DNA from: CAZPMO01 sp964587515
GTDB taxonomy: Bacteria; Pseudomonadota; Alphaproteobacteria; MPNO01
NCBI GenBank assembly: GCA_964587515.1
Contig: CAZPMO010000087.1
Coordinates: forward strand, 1-19,728
Direction of reading: 5' to 3'
DNA length: 19,728 nucleotides
Of this stretch, positions 6,037-13,912 are shown piece after piece (within the stretch, counting starts at the first letter, position 1; each line of letters opens with the position of its first letter). The notes beneath the pieces are model-generated. The model made no database searches. It was not told where the DNA came from and worked only from the letters and a program-made list of their open reading frames with translations. The translations under genes were made by a program, and so were the position numbers.

Positions 6037-8141
6037 CGCGCCGCTCCCGGTTCAATCTCGAGATTGCCGTACGCGTCGAGCGCGCCGCTGCTGCCGGGCG
6101 GCAGCCAGATCGTCGCGTTGTCGCGCTCGATCACCGCCGGGCCGGGCACGGTCCGGCCGGGTTCCAATCCGGCATAGTCCAGCACCTCGGCCTCCACCCA
6201 TCCGGTGTTCCGCTGATAGACCTTGCGGTTGCCCGGCGCGCGTCCACCGCCGGCGCTCCCGTCGAGGCGGGCCAGCGCCGGCTTGTCGGTCGGGCGCATG
6301 GCCTCGACCCGATAGCTGATCAGCTCCAGCGGCGTCTCGCTGCGGGTGGTGCCCGCGCCGAAGCGCTGCTGGTAGTGGGATTCGAACTCCGATTGCAGCT
6401 TCGCGGCCGCGTTTTCGTCCATCCGACCGGCTGGCCAGGGCAGGGACACTTCGTTCATCTGGCCGCGATAGCGCATGTCGATACGGTAATCGAGCGTCAC
6501 CTCGCCCGCTCCGACGTTGCTTTCCGCCATGTCGGCCAGCGCGCGCGCCTCGAGGTCCTCGAAGACGCGGTTCACGGTGGCCGGCGCGTCGGCCTCGCTC
6601 AGGCCCACGGGCTCTGAGCGCGCGTGGCTGTAAAGCACATCGCACAAGGCCGCGCCGTAGGCCGAGAATACCGGCGCCGCGAACGGCACGATGACCTTTT
6701 CGATGCCGAGCTGCGCCGCGAAGGCCGCGCAGTGGGCGCCGCAGGCCCCACCATAGGCAAACAAACGGAATTCGCGCGGATCGACGCCGCTTTCGATCGA
6801 GACCTTGCGGATTAAGTCCGCCATGCGGGCGGTGACCACCTCGTAGATCCCGGCCGCCGTCTCGGTGACGTCGAGCCCCAGCCTGCCGCCGACCCGTGTT
6901 TCCAGGGCGCGTTCGGCGAGCGCGGCGTCGAGCGCGTAGCGGCCGCCGAAGAAATGTTCCGGATCGACGATACCCAGCGCCACCAGGGCGTCGGTCACGG
7001 TGGGCGCGTCGCCGCCGCGGCCATAGCATGCCGGTCCCGGATCCGCGCCGGCGCTGGCCGGACCCACATGCAGGCGGTAGCCGTCGGTCGAGGCGATGCT
7101 GCCGCCGCCCGCGCCGATGGTCACCATGCGCACCGACGGCGTCAAAACCGGCAGGCCCTGGGCCAGGAACGGCGCCGCGTCCTCCTCCACCACGCCGCGC
7201 GCGATCAGCCCGACATCGAAACTGGTGCCGCCCATGTCGCAGGTGATGACATTGTCGTGGCCCAGCGCGCGGCCCACATGGCGCGCCGCCACCAGCCCGC
7301 CGATGGGACCGGAATTGACCACCGAGACCGCGTCGCGGCCCACGTCGCGGGGCAGCATCGCGCCGCCGGAGCTTTTCATCACCTGCATGGGCGCGGCCAG
7401 CCCTTCGGCGGCGAGCCGGTCGCCCAGCGCGGTGATATAGCGCTCCGTCACCGGCCCCACATAGGCGTTGACCACCGTGGTCACCATGCGCTCGAACTCG
7501 CCCAGGCGCGGCGCGATTTCCGACGACAGGCTGACGCGCAGGTCGGGCGCCATTTCCGTCGCGATATCGCGCACCAGGCGTTCATGCGCCGGGTTGCGGA
7601 ACGACCACAGCAGACAGACCGCGAGGCTTTCGACGCCCTCGGCCAGCAATTCGCCCAACGCCGCGCGCACATCGTCGCCGTTCAACGCCGCCAGCGCCTC
7701 GCCGGTCACCGTGATGCGTTCGCCGAGCCCGCGCGTCAGCCGTCCCGGCACCAGCGGCGGCGGCGGCTCGGTATGCAGAAAATCCATCGCCTGGGCCGGC
7801 GGCAGCCCGCCGGCGCGTCCCACCGGGCCGCGCGCGATCAGCAGCGTGTCCTCGAAACCGCGCGTGGTCAGCAGGCCGACGCGCGCGCCGCGCCGCTGGA
7901 TCAGCGCATTGGTGGAAACCGTGGTGCCGTGCGCGAAACGTCCCGTCTCGCCCAGCATGGCGGAAACGCTGGTTTGCTGGCGCTCGGCGAGCCGGCCGAG
8001 GACGTCGAACACCGCGTCTTCCGGCGCGGCGGGCGTGGAAAAGGATTTGTCGAGCGCCAGCCTGCCCTCGGCGTCGATCTGAACCAGGTCGGTAAAGGTG
8101 CCGCCCGTGTCGATGCCCAGGCTGTAGGGCGGGCGCGGCAT
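6033..8141 (-). CDS. hyuA: HyuA: hydantoinase A/oxoprolinase-family ATPase subunit
   Basis: 702 aa, the expected length for HyuA or the acetone carboxylase beta subunit. The family's N-terminal and ATPase motifs are present: GIDTGGTFTD (residues 9-18, phosphate binding), HGTTVSTNALIQR (71-83), then NSGPIGG, CDMGGTSFDVGLI, GAGGGSIA and GPASAGADPGPACYGRGG. It should activate the substrate carbonyl by ATP-dependent phosphorylation for the partner HyuB. Its stop codon overlaps the hyuB start as ATGA, which fits co-translation of a complex. Only a weak AGAG ribosome site precedes ATG 8141. A REP-like hairpin separates it from ubiD. It could belong to a hydantoinase, oxoprolinase, lactamase or ketone carboxylase; the zinc tail on HyuB leans towards the carboxylase side. 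Confidence 0.9.
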   Translation of the reverse strand: MPRPPYSLGIDTGGTFTDLVQIDAEGRLALDKSFSTPAAPEDAVFDVLGRLAERQQTSVSAMLGETGRFAHGTTVSTNALIQRRGARVGLLTTRGFEDTLLIARGPVGRAGGLPPAQAMDFLHTEPPPPLVPGRLTRGLGERITVTGEALAALNGDDVRAALGELLAEGVESLAVCLLWSFRNPAHERLVRDIATEMAPDLRVSLSSEIAPRLGEFERMVTTVVNAYVGPVTERYITALGDRLAAEGLAAPMQVMKSSGGAMLPRDVGRDAVSVVNSGPIGGLVAARHVGRALGHDNVITCDMGGTSFDVGLIARGVVEEDAAPFLAQGLPVLTPSVRMVTIGAGGGSIASTDGYRLHVGPASAGADPGPACYGRGGDAPTVTDALVALGIVDPEHFFGGRYALDAALAERALETRVGGRLGLDVTETAAGIYEVVTARMADLIRKVSIESGVDPREFRLFAYGGACGAHCAAFAAQLGIEKVIVPFAAPVFSAYGAALCDVLYSHARSEPVGLSEADAPATVNRVFEDLEARALADMAESNVGAGEVTLDYRIDMRYRGQMNEVSLPWPAGRMDENAAAKLQSEFESHYQQRFGAGTTRSETPLELISYRVEAMRPTDKPALARLDGSAGGGRAPGNRKVYQRNTGWVEAEVLDYAGLEPGRTVPGPAVIERDNATIWLPPGSSGALDAYGNLEIEPGAAR

Positions 8142-8172
8142 TGACTCTAGAGGCTCGAATCCGACGCTTCGA

Positions 8173-8228
8173 ACCCTCTCCCCAACGCGGGAGAGGGTGG
8201 TGCGCGGAGCGCGCCGGGTGAGGGGGTG
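8173..8228. repeat. REP-like intergenic repeat with hairpin
   Basis: A perfect 10-bp stem, ACCCTCTCCC (8173-8182) with GGGAGAGGGT (8189-8198) and a 6-nt loop, is followed by a GC-rich GCGCGGAGCGCGC core and GGGTGAGGGG. On the minus strand it reads CCCTCACCCG, the core, then CCCTCTCCC, the layout of a dispersed repeat common between genes in proteobacterial genomes. It lies in the ubiD-hyuA gap and may damp or stabilise the polycistronic message. A seven-T run at 8234-8240 follows on the plus strand only. Confidence 0.7.
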
Positions 8229-8255
8229 GACTATTTTTTTGATCCGTGCGCATTG

Positions 8256-9721
8256 CTAAAGCCCGTCGAGGAGATGGCCGAACTTCTCCAGCGTGCGGGC
8301 TTTTTCCTCCGGGCTCGCCTCCGCGACCGCCGGGAACTCGTCGATCCAGTCGAACGGGCGACAGGCGTCGACCAGGGCGCGGCTGTTGAAATTGTCGCCG
8401 ACCTTCTTGCGCGGATCGAGCGGCCCGCCCCAGGCGTTGCGGATGATGTCTATATCCTCGGCCGGGNNNNNNNNNNCATGGCCCAGGTCACGTCATGGAT
8501 ATTGGTCGGGTCGATATCCTCATCGACGACGACGACGAAGCGCCCCAGATAGTTCGCCGCGTGCGCGCCCGCGGTCAGCAGCAGCGCCTGCTTGGCGTGT
8601 CCCGCGAAGGCCTGCTTGATGGAGACCACGTTGAACAGCCGTCCGCCGCCCGGTTCCATGCACCAGACGCCCTGGACGCCCCGCAAGCCGGCTTTCTCGA
8701 TGTCTTCCCAGATCAGGGCCGACTTCACGACGCATTTCGACAGCGAATAATCCGACGGCGGGCGGCCCGGCCGCGCCATGGTGTGGATCGGCGCGTCCCG
8801 GTAATAGACCCGGCGCACGCGCACCACATAGTCTTCGCGCACCTTGGAGGCGTAATAGCCCGTCCATTCGCCGAACGGCCCCTCCGGGCGCATATCGTCG
8901 GGCAGGATTTCGCCTTCGAGCACGATCTCGCCGGTCGCCGGGATCGGCAGCCCGTGCAGTTCCGACGATGTCACGTCGATGGGGCGGCCGCGATGGCCGC
9001 CGGCATGGGCGAATTCCGAGGTCTCGAAATCGACCTCGTTGCCGGCCGACAGGAACAATAGCGGGTCGTGGCCGACGCTGATCGCCACCGGGCACGGTTT
9101 GCCCTCGGCGAAGAACTTATCGCGGATATGACGGCCGTGCTTGCCCGGTGAAATCCACAGCCCGACCGTGTTCTTGTCGTGCACCATCACCCGGTAGGTG
9201 CCGAGATTGACCCAGTCGGTTTCCGGGTCGCGCATGATGATCAGATCGCCGGTGCCGAAATAGCGCCCGCCATCCAGTTCATGCAGGAAGGGGACCGGAA
9301 ACTTGTAGAGATCGACCTCCTCGTCGCGGTCGACATTTTCCATGATCGGGCCGGTATTGACCTCGCGCGGCGGGATTTCCTCGAAGGTTTCCAGCCGTTC
9401 GCGATAGGCGCGCACCACGTCGAGGGGATTGTCCGGCTTGGGCAGGCCGAGCGTCAGCGCGAGGCGCTTGGGCGAATTGGTCGCGCCGGAAAGCACGCGG
9501 AAATCGTCCGAGAATCCGAGAATTTTTTCGAACAGCAGTGCCGGCGGGCTTTCCGGTTTCGCGTGATAGATCATTTCCGCGACCGAGCCCATTTCGAGGT
9601 TCCAGTCGACGCCCTCGATGCGCATCAGCTCGCCCATCTCCTCGGTGCGCGTGATCCATTCGCGGAGATCTTCGTGCGGCGCGTCATAGGCACCATATCC
9701 CTTATCGTCGGCTTCCGTCAT
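8256..9721 (-). CDS. UbiD-family (prenylated-FMN) decarboxylase
   Basis: About 489 aa once the 10-N gap at 8467-8476 is bridged; the C-terminus (PAEDIDIIRNAWGGPLDP to KFGHLLDGL) continues in another frame after the gap. UbiD enzymes reversibly decarboxylate aromatic or alpha,beta-unsaturated acids using prenylated FMN. Visible residues, numbered from ATG 9721: N172 and R177 in VNLGTYRVMV, H195 in SPGKHGRH, E236 in TSEFAHAGG (metal ligand position) and the catalytic EGPFGE (E280, E285). All key positions are kept, so the enzyme should be active. An in-frame TTG at 9739 would add six residues; ATG 9721 has GAGG only two bases upstream, so the start is uncertain. No UbiX prenyltransferase lies in the window, so cofactor must come from elsewhere. 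Confidence 0.9.
8467..8476. other. Assembly gap (10 N) inside ubiD
   Basis: The frame before the gap (ending VTWAM) and after it (PAEDIDII) only join if the missing length leaves remainder 2 when divided by 3; UbiD alignments suggest about five residues there, so about 14 nt. The 10 N are therefore a placeholder, and the gene need not be frameshifted. Confidence 0.85.
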
Positions 9722-9759
9722 GTCCTCATACTCTGTCAAGTCGTGTGTGAATTCGGCGG

Positions 9760-9765
9760 ATTATA
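9760..9765 (-). promoter_or_regulatory. Possible -10 box of an internal promoter before ubiD
   Basis: A perfect TATAAT on the minus strand lies about 40 bp before the ubiD start in the dctM-ubiD gap. No good -35 box is seen at 16-18 bp, so an activator would be needed. It would let ubiD-hyuAB be expressed apart from the TRAP genes. Confidence 0.25.
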
Positions 9766-9786
9766 ACGCCAACGCCCAGCCCGCGA

Positions 9787-9807
9787 CACGGACGGATTCG
9801 TCCCGTG
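9787..9807. terminator. Intercistronic hairpin after dctM
   Basis: CACGGACG (9787-9794) pairs with CGTCCCGTG (9799-9807), with one bulge and a GATT loop. No T-run follows on the minus strand, so it is more likely a weak attenuator or a 3'-end stabiliser than a full terminator. Confidence 0.3.
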
Positions 9808-9817
9808 ATGCGCGGAC

Positions 9818-11158
9818 TCAGCTTTCCATCAGGCTCGGCAAATACAGCGCCAGATCGGGGAAGACGATCAGCAGCACCAGCACGACGAAGGCGCAGCCGA
9901 TATAGGGGGCGGCGGCGACGGCGACCTGCCACAGGGTGGTTCCCTCCGGCGCGACGCCCATCATCACGAACAGCAGCAGGCCGAAGGGCGGTGTGGTCAG
10001 GCTGATTTCCAGCGCCAGCAACATGACCAGCGCGAACCAGATCAGATCGAAGTTCAGGGTCGTCGCCAGCGGAAAGAAAATCGGCACCGTCAGCAGCATC
10101 ATGGAGACCTGATCCATGAACATGCCGAGCACCAGGAGGACGCTGAACATGATCAACAGCATGATCAGCGGCGCGAGTTCGACCTCCGTCGCCCATTCGA
10201 TCATCCCGGAACTGGCACCGGTGAAGGCGAGAAGCTGGCTGAAGGTCGATGACGCGAGGATGATCAGCAATACCATGGCCGTGACGCGCACCGACCCGGC
10301 GAACGCCTTGACCAGAATATTCCAGGTCAGGACGCGGTAGATGATCGCCATCACGATCACGCCCAGGGCGCCGAACCCCGCTGCCTCGGTCGGCGTCGCG
10401 ATGCCGAGGATGATCACCCCGATCACGCTGAACACGACAATCCCGAAGGGCAAAACATTGACGACCACCGCCCACAGCATTTCGGCGATGGTCGTGGAGT
10501 CGACCTCGTATTCCGGCGCCGCGTCCGGGTCCAGTTTCACCTGCACATAAATCAGGACCGAATAGAGCGCCGCCAGCACGAGCCCGGGAAGGACGCCGGC
10601 GATCAACAATTTGCCGATATCGATTTCCGCGAGACTGGCCAGCAGCACCGCAAGCGCCGAGGGTGGAATGATCATGGCGAGCCCGCCGGTCCCCAGGATC
10701 GGCCCCATGGACATTTTCCGTTTATATCCGCGGTTGGTCATTTCCGGGACCATCAATGCGCCCATCATGGCGGTATTGGCCATGGTGGAGCCCGATAGCG
10801 TGGCGAAAATCGTGCCGCCCGCGACCGTGATATAGGAAAGCCGGCCCGGCAGTCGCCCGAAGCAGAGATCCAGCGTATCGAATACGCGTATGGCGAGCCC
10901 GGTATGGAAAAACAGCTCGCCCATGATGATAAACAGCGGCACCGGGATCAGCGCGAATATCGATATGGATTCAACGGCGTTGACGACGATCTGCGGCATG
11001 GAATCGAGGCCGCCCATGAAGATCATCGCACCCGCGACATTCGCGGCCAGAAAAGCGAACGCCACCGGAATGCCCAGCAGCATGAACGCGATAACCATGC
11101 CGACCAGGAAACCGGCGATGCTGTACCACTCGGTCAGATACGCGGCCATCCATTCCAT
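9818..11158 (-). CDS. dctM: TRAP transporter large permease subunit (DctM)
   Basis: 446 aa and strongly hydrophobic, with about 12 membrane segments. It is the Na+-coupled permease of a tripartite ATP-independent periplasmic transporter. It shows family hallmarks: the GIPVAFAFLAAN segment, the FGRLPGRLSYITVAGGTIFA stretch with the conserved LSGST (121-125), and the repeat-related IIPPSALAVLLASLAEI in the first half, mirrored by LEISLTTPPFGLLLFVMMGV in the second. Its start directly abuts the dctQ stop (TAA then ATG, no spacer), which implies coupled translation. With dctQ and dctP it forms one uptake system, whose cargo should be the acid degraded by the downstream enzymes. Confidence 0.93.
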   Translation of the reverse strand: MEWMAAYLTEWYSIAGFLVGMVIAFMLLGIPVAFAFLAANVAGAMIFMGGLDSMPQIVVNAVESISIFALIPVPLFIIMGELFFHTGLAIRVFDTLDLCFGRLPGRLSYITVAGGTIFATLSGSTMANTAMMGALMVPEMTNRGYKRKMSMGPILGTGGLAMIIPPSALAVLLASLAEIDIGKLLIAGVLPGLVLAALYSVLIYVQVKLDPDAAPEYEVDSTTIAEMLWAVVVNVLPFGIVVFSVIGVIILGIATPTEAAGFGALGVIVMAIIYRVLTWNILVKAFAGSVRVTAMVLLIILASSTFSQLLAFTGASSGMIEWATEVELAPLIMLLIMFSVLLVLGMFMDQVSMMLLTVPIFFPLATTLNFDLIWFALVMLLALEISLTTPPFGLLLFVMMGVAPEGTTLWQVAVAAAPYIGCAFVVLVLLIVFPDLALYLPSLMES

Positions 11159-11671
11159 TTACAGGGACTCCGACGAACCGATTTTATCGGAATAATAGGT
11201 ATCGTAACCGAACAGAAACCGGCAGAACTCGACCGCGATCAGCGTAAATCCAACGGGAAACGGCGCGAACAGAATCCATTTCGGCATATCGACCGAGCGG
11301 AGATCAAGCTCGCCCGTCTGGAGCATCCCCACCATTTCGATGAAACCGTAATAAACGAAGAGCAACGATAAAAAGATGCACACAATATAAACGCATTTCG
11401 CCATGATCAGACGAACAGTCGGCGGCATCGCAAGGGTCAGGGATTCGACCACCACGTGTCCCTTGATGCGCACCAGCCACGGCGCGCCGCACATGGTCGA
11501 GAACAGCAGGGCGTATTCCGCCATCGCGCTATACCATTGTATCGAATTGAAGCCGACCGTGCGGATGGTGACGTCGGCCACGATGCCGACGAATATCAGG
11601 GCGAGCATCATTCCCGCGACTATGGCGAGACCGACAATCAGTCTGTTATAAATTTTGGAAACAACGTTCAT
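11159..11671 (-). CDS. dctQ: TRAP transporter small permease subunit (DctQ)
   Basis: 170 aa from ATG 11671; an upstream in-frame GTG at 11695 would add eight residues, but MNVVSKIYNRLIVGL is the more typical beginning. Neither start has a clear ribosome site. Four membrane helices are visible (near IVGLAIVAGMMLALIFVGIVA, WYSAMAEYALLFSTM, IMAKCVYIVCIFLSLLFVYY and WILFAPFPVGFTLIAVEF). RIKGHVVVESL matches the common R-x-x-G-H-V motif of DctQ proteins. It bridges the binding protein and DctM in the inner membrane. Base composition is a little more AT-rich than in the downstream enzymes. Confidence 0.9.
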   Translation of the reverse strand: MNVVSKIYNRLIVGLAIVAGMMLALIFVGIVADVTIRTVGFNSIQWYSAMAEYALLFSTMCGAPWLVRIKGHVVVESLTLAMPPTVRLIMAKCVYIVCIFLSLLFVYYGFIEMVGMLQTGELDLRSVDMPKWILFAPFPVGFTLIAVEFCRFLFGYDTYYSDKIGSSESL

Positions 11672-11703
11672 ATCAACTATCGAAACCACGCGCACCCGGA
11701 AGA

Positions 11704-11740
11704 CACGGGCCCCGCAACATCGCGTGTTGCCGGGCCCGTG
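11704..11740. terminator. Strong hairpin between dctP and dctQ
   Basis: 16-bp arms (11704-11719 and 11725-11740) pair with one mismatch around a 5-nt loop. Each arm contains CACGGGCCC. There is no T-run. Such hairpins after the binding-protein gene often let dctP accumulate above the membrane subunits by attenuation or by protecting the message's 3' end; here that role is inferred. Confidence 0.55.
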
Positions 11741-11758
11741 CGTATCAGGACGTGCGGT

Positions 11759-12763
11759 TTATTGACCGTGATAGATCTTGCTGAGAATTTTGGCTTCGGG
11801 TGAACCAACTTTCTTCAGCCGTTCGACGGGGGTTGTGTTGGCGAGTTCCTGGTACTTCTTGGCGCCGGTGCCCGTGAGAATGATTTCTTTCGTGCCCTGC
11901 TTTTTGTATATCTCGCGCTCTTTCGCGATTTGGGGAGCCCAAATTCCCCAGGACATCAGTTCCCAGTCCATCCCGGCCTGCAGCATGATTTTCCTGCCTT
12001 CGGGCGACAGTTTGGCGAGGGCCTTGTTGCCGATGAAAATGGCCGGCTCCAACTGATAGAAGGACGGGAACACGGTATATTTGGTGAACTTGTTCCAGCC
12101 GAATTTCCGCGTCCATAAATTCGGGAACGGAACTCCGTCGACAAGGCCCCGTTCCAGGGCATTGTAAATCTCGGGCACGTGGACGGTAATCGTCGTCGCC
12201 CCAAGCGATTTCAGGAACGCGTCATAGACCGGAACGGACCGCATCTTGAAGCCCTTGAGCGAGACAACGCCATCGGCGGTCATCTCCGGTTTTTTCCTGA
12301 GATACAGATTGAAAGAGACGCTGGTCGCGGTGTGCGACAGCATTATGCCGTTGATGCGTTTGGAAATGGCGTCATTCAACGCTTTCATTCCGCCGTTCTT
12401 GCGTGCGTCCCAGGGTTTCAACTGGGTCGCCGACAACGCATCAACCTCGGGAACGACGCCCCGGTGATAGCTCGCCGCCGTATGCATCAGGTCATATAGG
12501 CCCGACTTGAAGCCTTTCGACTGGGCCGGCGCCTTCGAAATTTCGGGGCCGCCGATATGCTTGATTTTGAAATGCCCCTTGCCGCGCATGTTCGCTTCCT
12601 TGATGAAAGGAATCAAGTCGCCCGCGGTGAGCGGGAAACTCTTCGGCCAGGCTGAAATCGCCTTGAGAACGACCTCCGCCGCCGAAGCGGGCGCCGTCGG
12701 CGTAAGGGTGATGAATGGGACCGCGAGCAGCGCGCCTACGGCCATGGGTCTGATGAGTCGCAT
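11759..12763 (-). CDS. dctP: TRAP transporter substrate-binding protein (DctP)
   Basis: 334 aa. A Sec signal peptide covers residues 1-28 (core AVGALLAVPFITL, cleavage ASA before AE), so the protein is periplasmic. The family pattern is clear: KGFKMRSVPVYDAFLKSLGA contains the conserved arginine (R175) that salt-bridges a substrate carboxylate, followed by EIYNALERGLVDGVPFP. It therefore most likely binds a carboxylic acid. GGGAGG lies eight bases before ATG 12763, the best ribosome site in the block and consistent with high expression. It heads the TRAP genes and is separated from dctQ by a strong hairpin. Ligand identity is not deducible. Confidence 0.92.
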   Translation of the reverse strand: MRLIRPMAVGALLAVPFITLTPTAPASAAEVVLKAISAWPKSFPLTAGDLIPFIKEANMRGKGHFKIKHIGGPEISKAPAQSKGFKSGLYDLMHTAASYHRGVVPEVDALSATQLKPWDARKNGGMKALNDAISKRINGIMLSHTATSVSFNLYLRKKPEMTADGVVSLKGFKMRSVPVYDAFLKSLGATTITVHVPEIYNALERGLVDGVPFPNLWTRKFGWNKFTKYTVFPSFYQLEPAIFIGNKALAKLSPEGRKIMLQAGMDWELMSWGIWAPQIAKEREIYKKQGTKEIILTGTGAKKYQELANTTPVERLKKVGSPEAKILSKIYHGQ

Positions 12764-12815
12764 TTTGGAAACCTCCCGTTGTGGTCCTGTTGTCGGTGAC
12801 TCGGCGTTATCCGCC

Positions 12816-12844
12816 TAACATTTCAAATTACCCCGGAAAGTCAA
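12816..12844 (-). promoter_or_regulatory. Candidate dctP promoter
   Basis: On the minus strand TTGACT (12839-12844) matches five of six -35 consensus bases. About 16-17 bp on lies only a weak -10 (AATGTT or ATGTTA). A short GGCG-TTATC-CGCC inverted repeat at 12803-12815 sits just downstream and could be an operator. Position suits a start for dctPQM and the enzymes behind it. Confidence 0.3.
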
Positions 12845-12867
12845 CCTTTGCTTCGCCGCGACGCATC

Positions 12868-13605
12868 CTAATTGGCGACAACCGCGATGCCGATGGCCAC
12901 CAAAAGCCAGTGGGCGACGTGCTTGAACCAGGCTGTCGGGGCGATCTTGAACATGGTGCGCCCGGCAATCGCGCCGATCACCGACGCCGGCGCGATGAAG
13001 AGGGCGAGTTCCAGCGTGTGCATGCCGATCACGCCCCGCGCCAGCAAGCTGATCAGCATCATGGCGGTCATGGCGAAAACGCCGAGTACGATGTTTGCGC
13101 GCTGTATTGTTGGCGGTTCGGACGCGGCGAGATAGTAAATCACCAGCAAAGGCCCGGCCGGCACGCCGAAGGTTCCCATGATGCCGCCGGTCAGCAATCC
13201 CGTGATGGCGCCCGGCGCCGCGCCGCGAGGACCGCGATAGCTGACTTTCAACATAAGCAAAAATGCGGAGGCCAGGACAAAAACCCCCATCCCCATCTTG
13301 ATGATTGCCGGGTCGGCGGAGACCAGAAACAGGGTCCCCAACGGTATGGAAACCAGTATCGCGGCCGACAACGGACCAGCTTCGCGCCAGCGGGCGTTTC
13401 TCACGGCGTTGGGAATGAGTTGCGCCTGTCCGATCACGCCGCAAAGAGCCGCGATCGCGATGCCCTGGATCGGGCCGAACAGGATTGCGAATGCGGGGAC
13501 CAGGATCAACCCGCCACCGAATCCCGTATACGCCGTCATCGCCGAGGCCAGGAACGCGGCCGCCATTCCCTGGGCCAGATCGACCCCCATGATGTCACCG
13601 AACAT
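12868..13605 (-). CDS. TauE/SafE-family membrane permease (anion exporter-like)
   Basis: 245 aa from ATG 13605, about eight membrane segments. The family duplication is visible: TAYTGFGGGLILVPAFAILFG in the first half and LLTGGIMGTFGVPAGPLLVIYY in the second, each with the glycine-rich signature. Members move sulfite, sulfoacetate or other organic anions, often next to catabolic genes. An upstream GTG at 13611 is possible, but ATG 13605 shares its A with the stop of the small gene before it (TGATG), the usual form of translational coupling. The dctP start lies 104 bp downstream. It may export an anionic by-product of the pathway. Confidence 0.87.
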   Translation of the reverse strand: MFGDIMGVDLAQGMAAAFLASAMTAYTGFGGGLILVPAFAILFGPIQGIAIAALCGVIGQAQLIPNAVRNARWREAGPLSAAILVSIPLGTLFLVSADPAIIKMGMGVFVLASAFLLMLKVSYRGPRGAAPGAITGLLTGGIMGTFGVPAGPLLVIYYLAASEPPTIQRANIVLGVFAMTAMMLISLLARGVIGMHTLELALFIAPASVIGAIAGRTMFKIAPTAWFKHVAHWLLVAIGIAVVAN

Positions 13606-13787
13606 CAGCACCAGCCGCTCACCAGCGCCCTACGGAGGAATCTTCCCCGTTTCCCCGGAACGTTCGAAAGCACTTCGATCTGCTCGCGGATCAGGCGTCT
13701 GTGTTGCTCTTCCGGGGTCTCGTCCCGCTGGGTCGGGCGATCGGGGCTCTGGTCGATTTGATAGTCCGTGTAAGCGCCGTCGAACAT
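13605..13787 (-). CDS. Small 60-aa hypothetical protein coupled to the TauE/SafE gene
   Basis: MFDGAYTDYQIDQSPDRPTQ begins an acidic, polar N-terminus, and RRLIREQIEVL suggests one amphipathic helix. The C-terminus is basic (GKRGRFLRRALVSGWC). No signal peptide or membrane segment. ATG 13787 has GGAG seven bases upstream, better than the earlier in-frame start at 13802. The stop overlaps the next ATG as TGATG, supporting a real gene. It is not recognised; it could be a small partner of the permease or simply a leader peptide gene. Confidence 0.6.
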   Translation of the reverse strand: MFDGAYTDYQIDQSPDRPTQRDETPEEQHRRLIREQIEVLSNVPGKRGRFLRRALVSGWC

Positions 13788-13798
13788 GATGTGTCTCC

Positions 13799-13851
13799 TC
13801 AAGCGTTGCGTGATGAGCAGAGGTTAGGCACACTCGGCGGCGGGCGCTTGA
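13799..13851. promoter_or_regulatory. Divergent control region with inverted repeat
   Basis: TCAAGCG (13799-13805) and CGCTTGA (13845-13851) form a 7-bp inverted repeat in the 125-bp space between the small protein/permease operon and the divergent winged-helix regulator. It could be that regulator's operator. Short repeats of this size also arise by chance. Confidence 0.25.
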
Positions 13852-13912
13852 AGAGCAGCGATAATTTTCCTTCAGAAACCCTCTATTTCGCTTTGGATAT
13901 GGTTTAGATGCC

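Noticed and set aside
6033..8141. Naming HyuA/HyuB as a true hydantoinase
   Set aside because: The family includes oxoprolinases, lactamases and ketone carboxylases; no hydantoin racemase or carbamoylase is present, and the zinc tail argues against a firm hydantoinase call.
6954..8144. Long plus-strand open frame antisense to hyuA
   Set aside because: Its composition (His, Arg, Ala, Gln) is that expected of antisense GC-rich DNA, and the hyuA frame has all family motifs.
8173..8240. Rho-independent terminator of the operon between ubiD and hyuA
   Set aside because: The T-run follows the hairpin only on the plus strand, where no gene ends; on the coding strand it fits a REP-like repeat.
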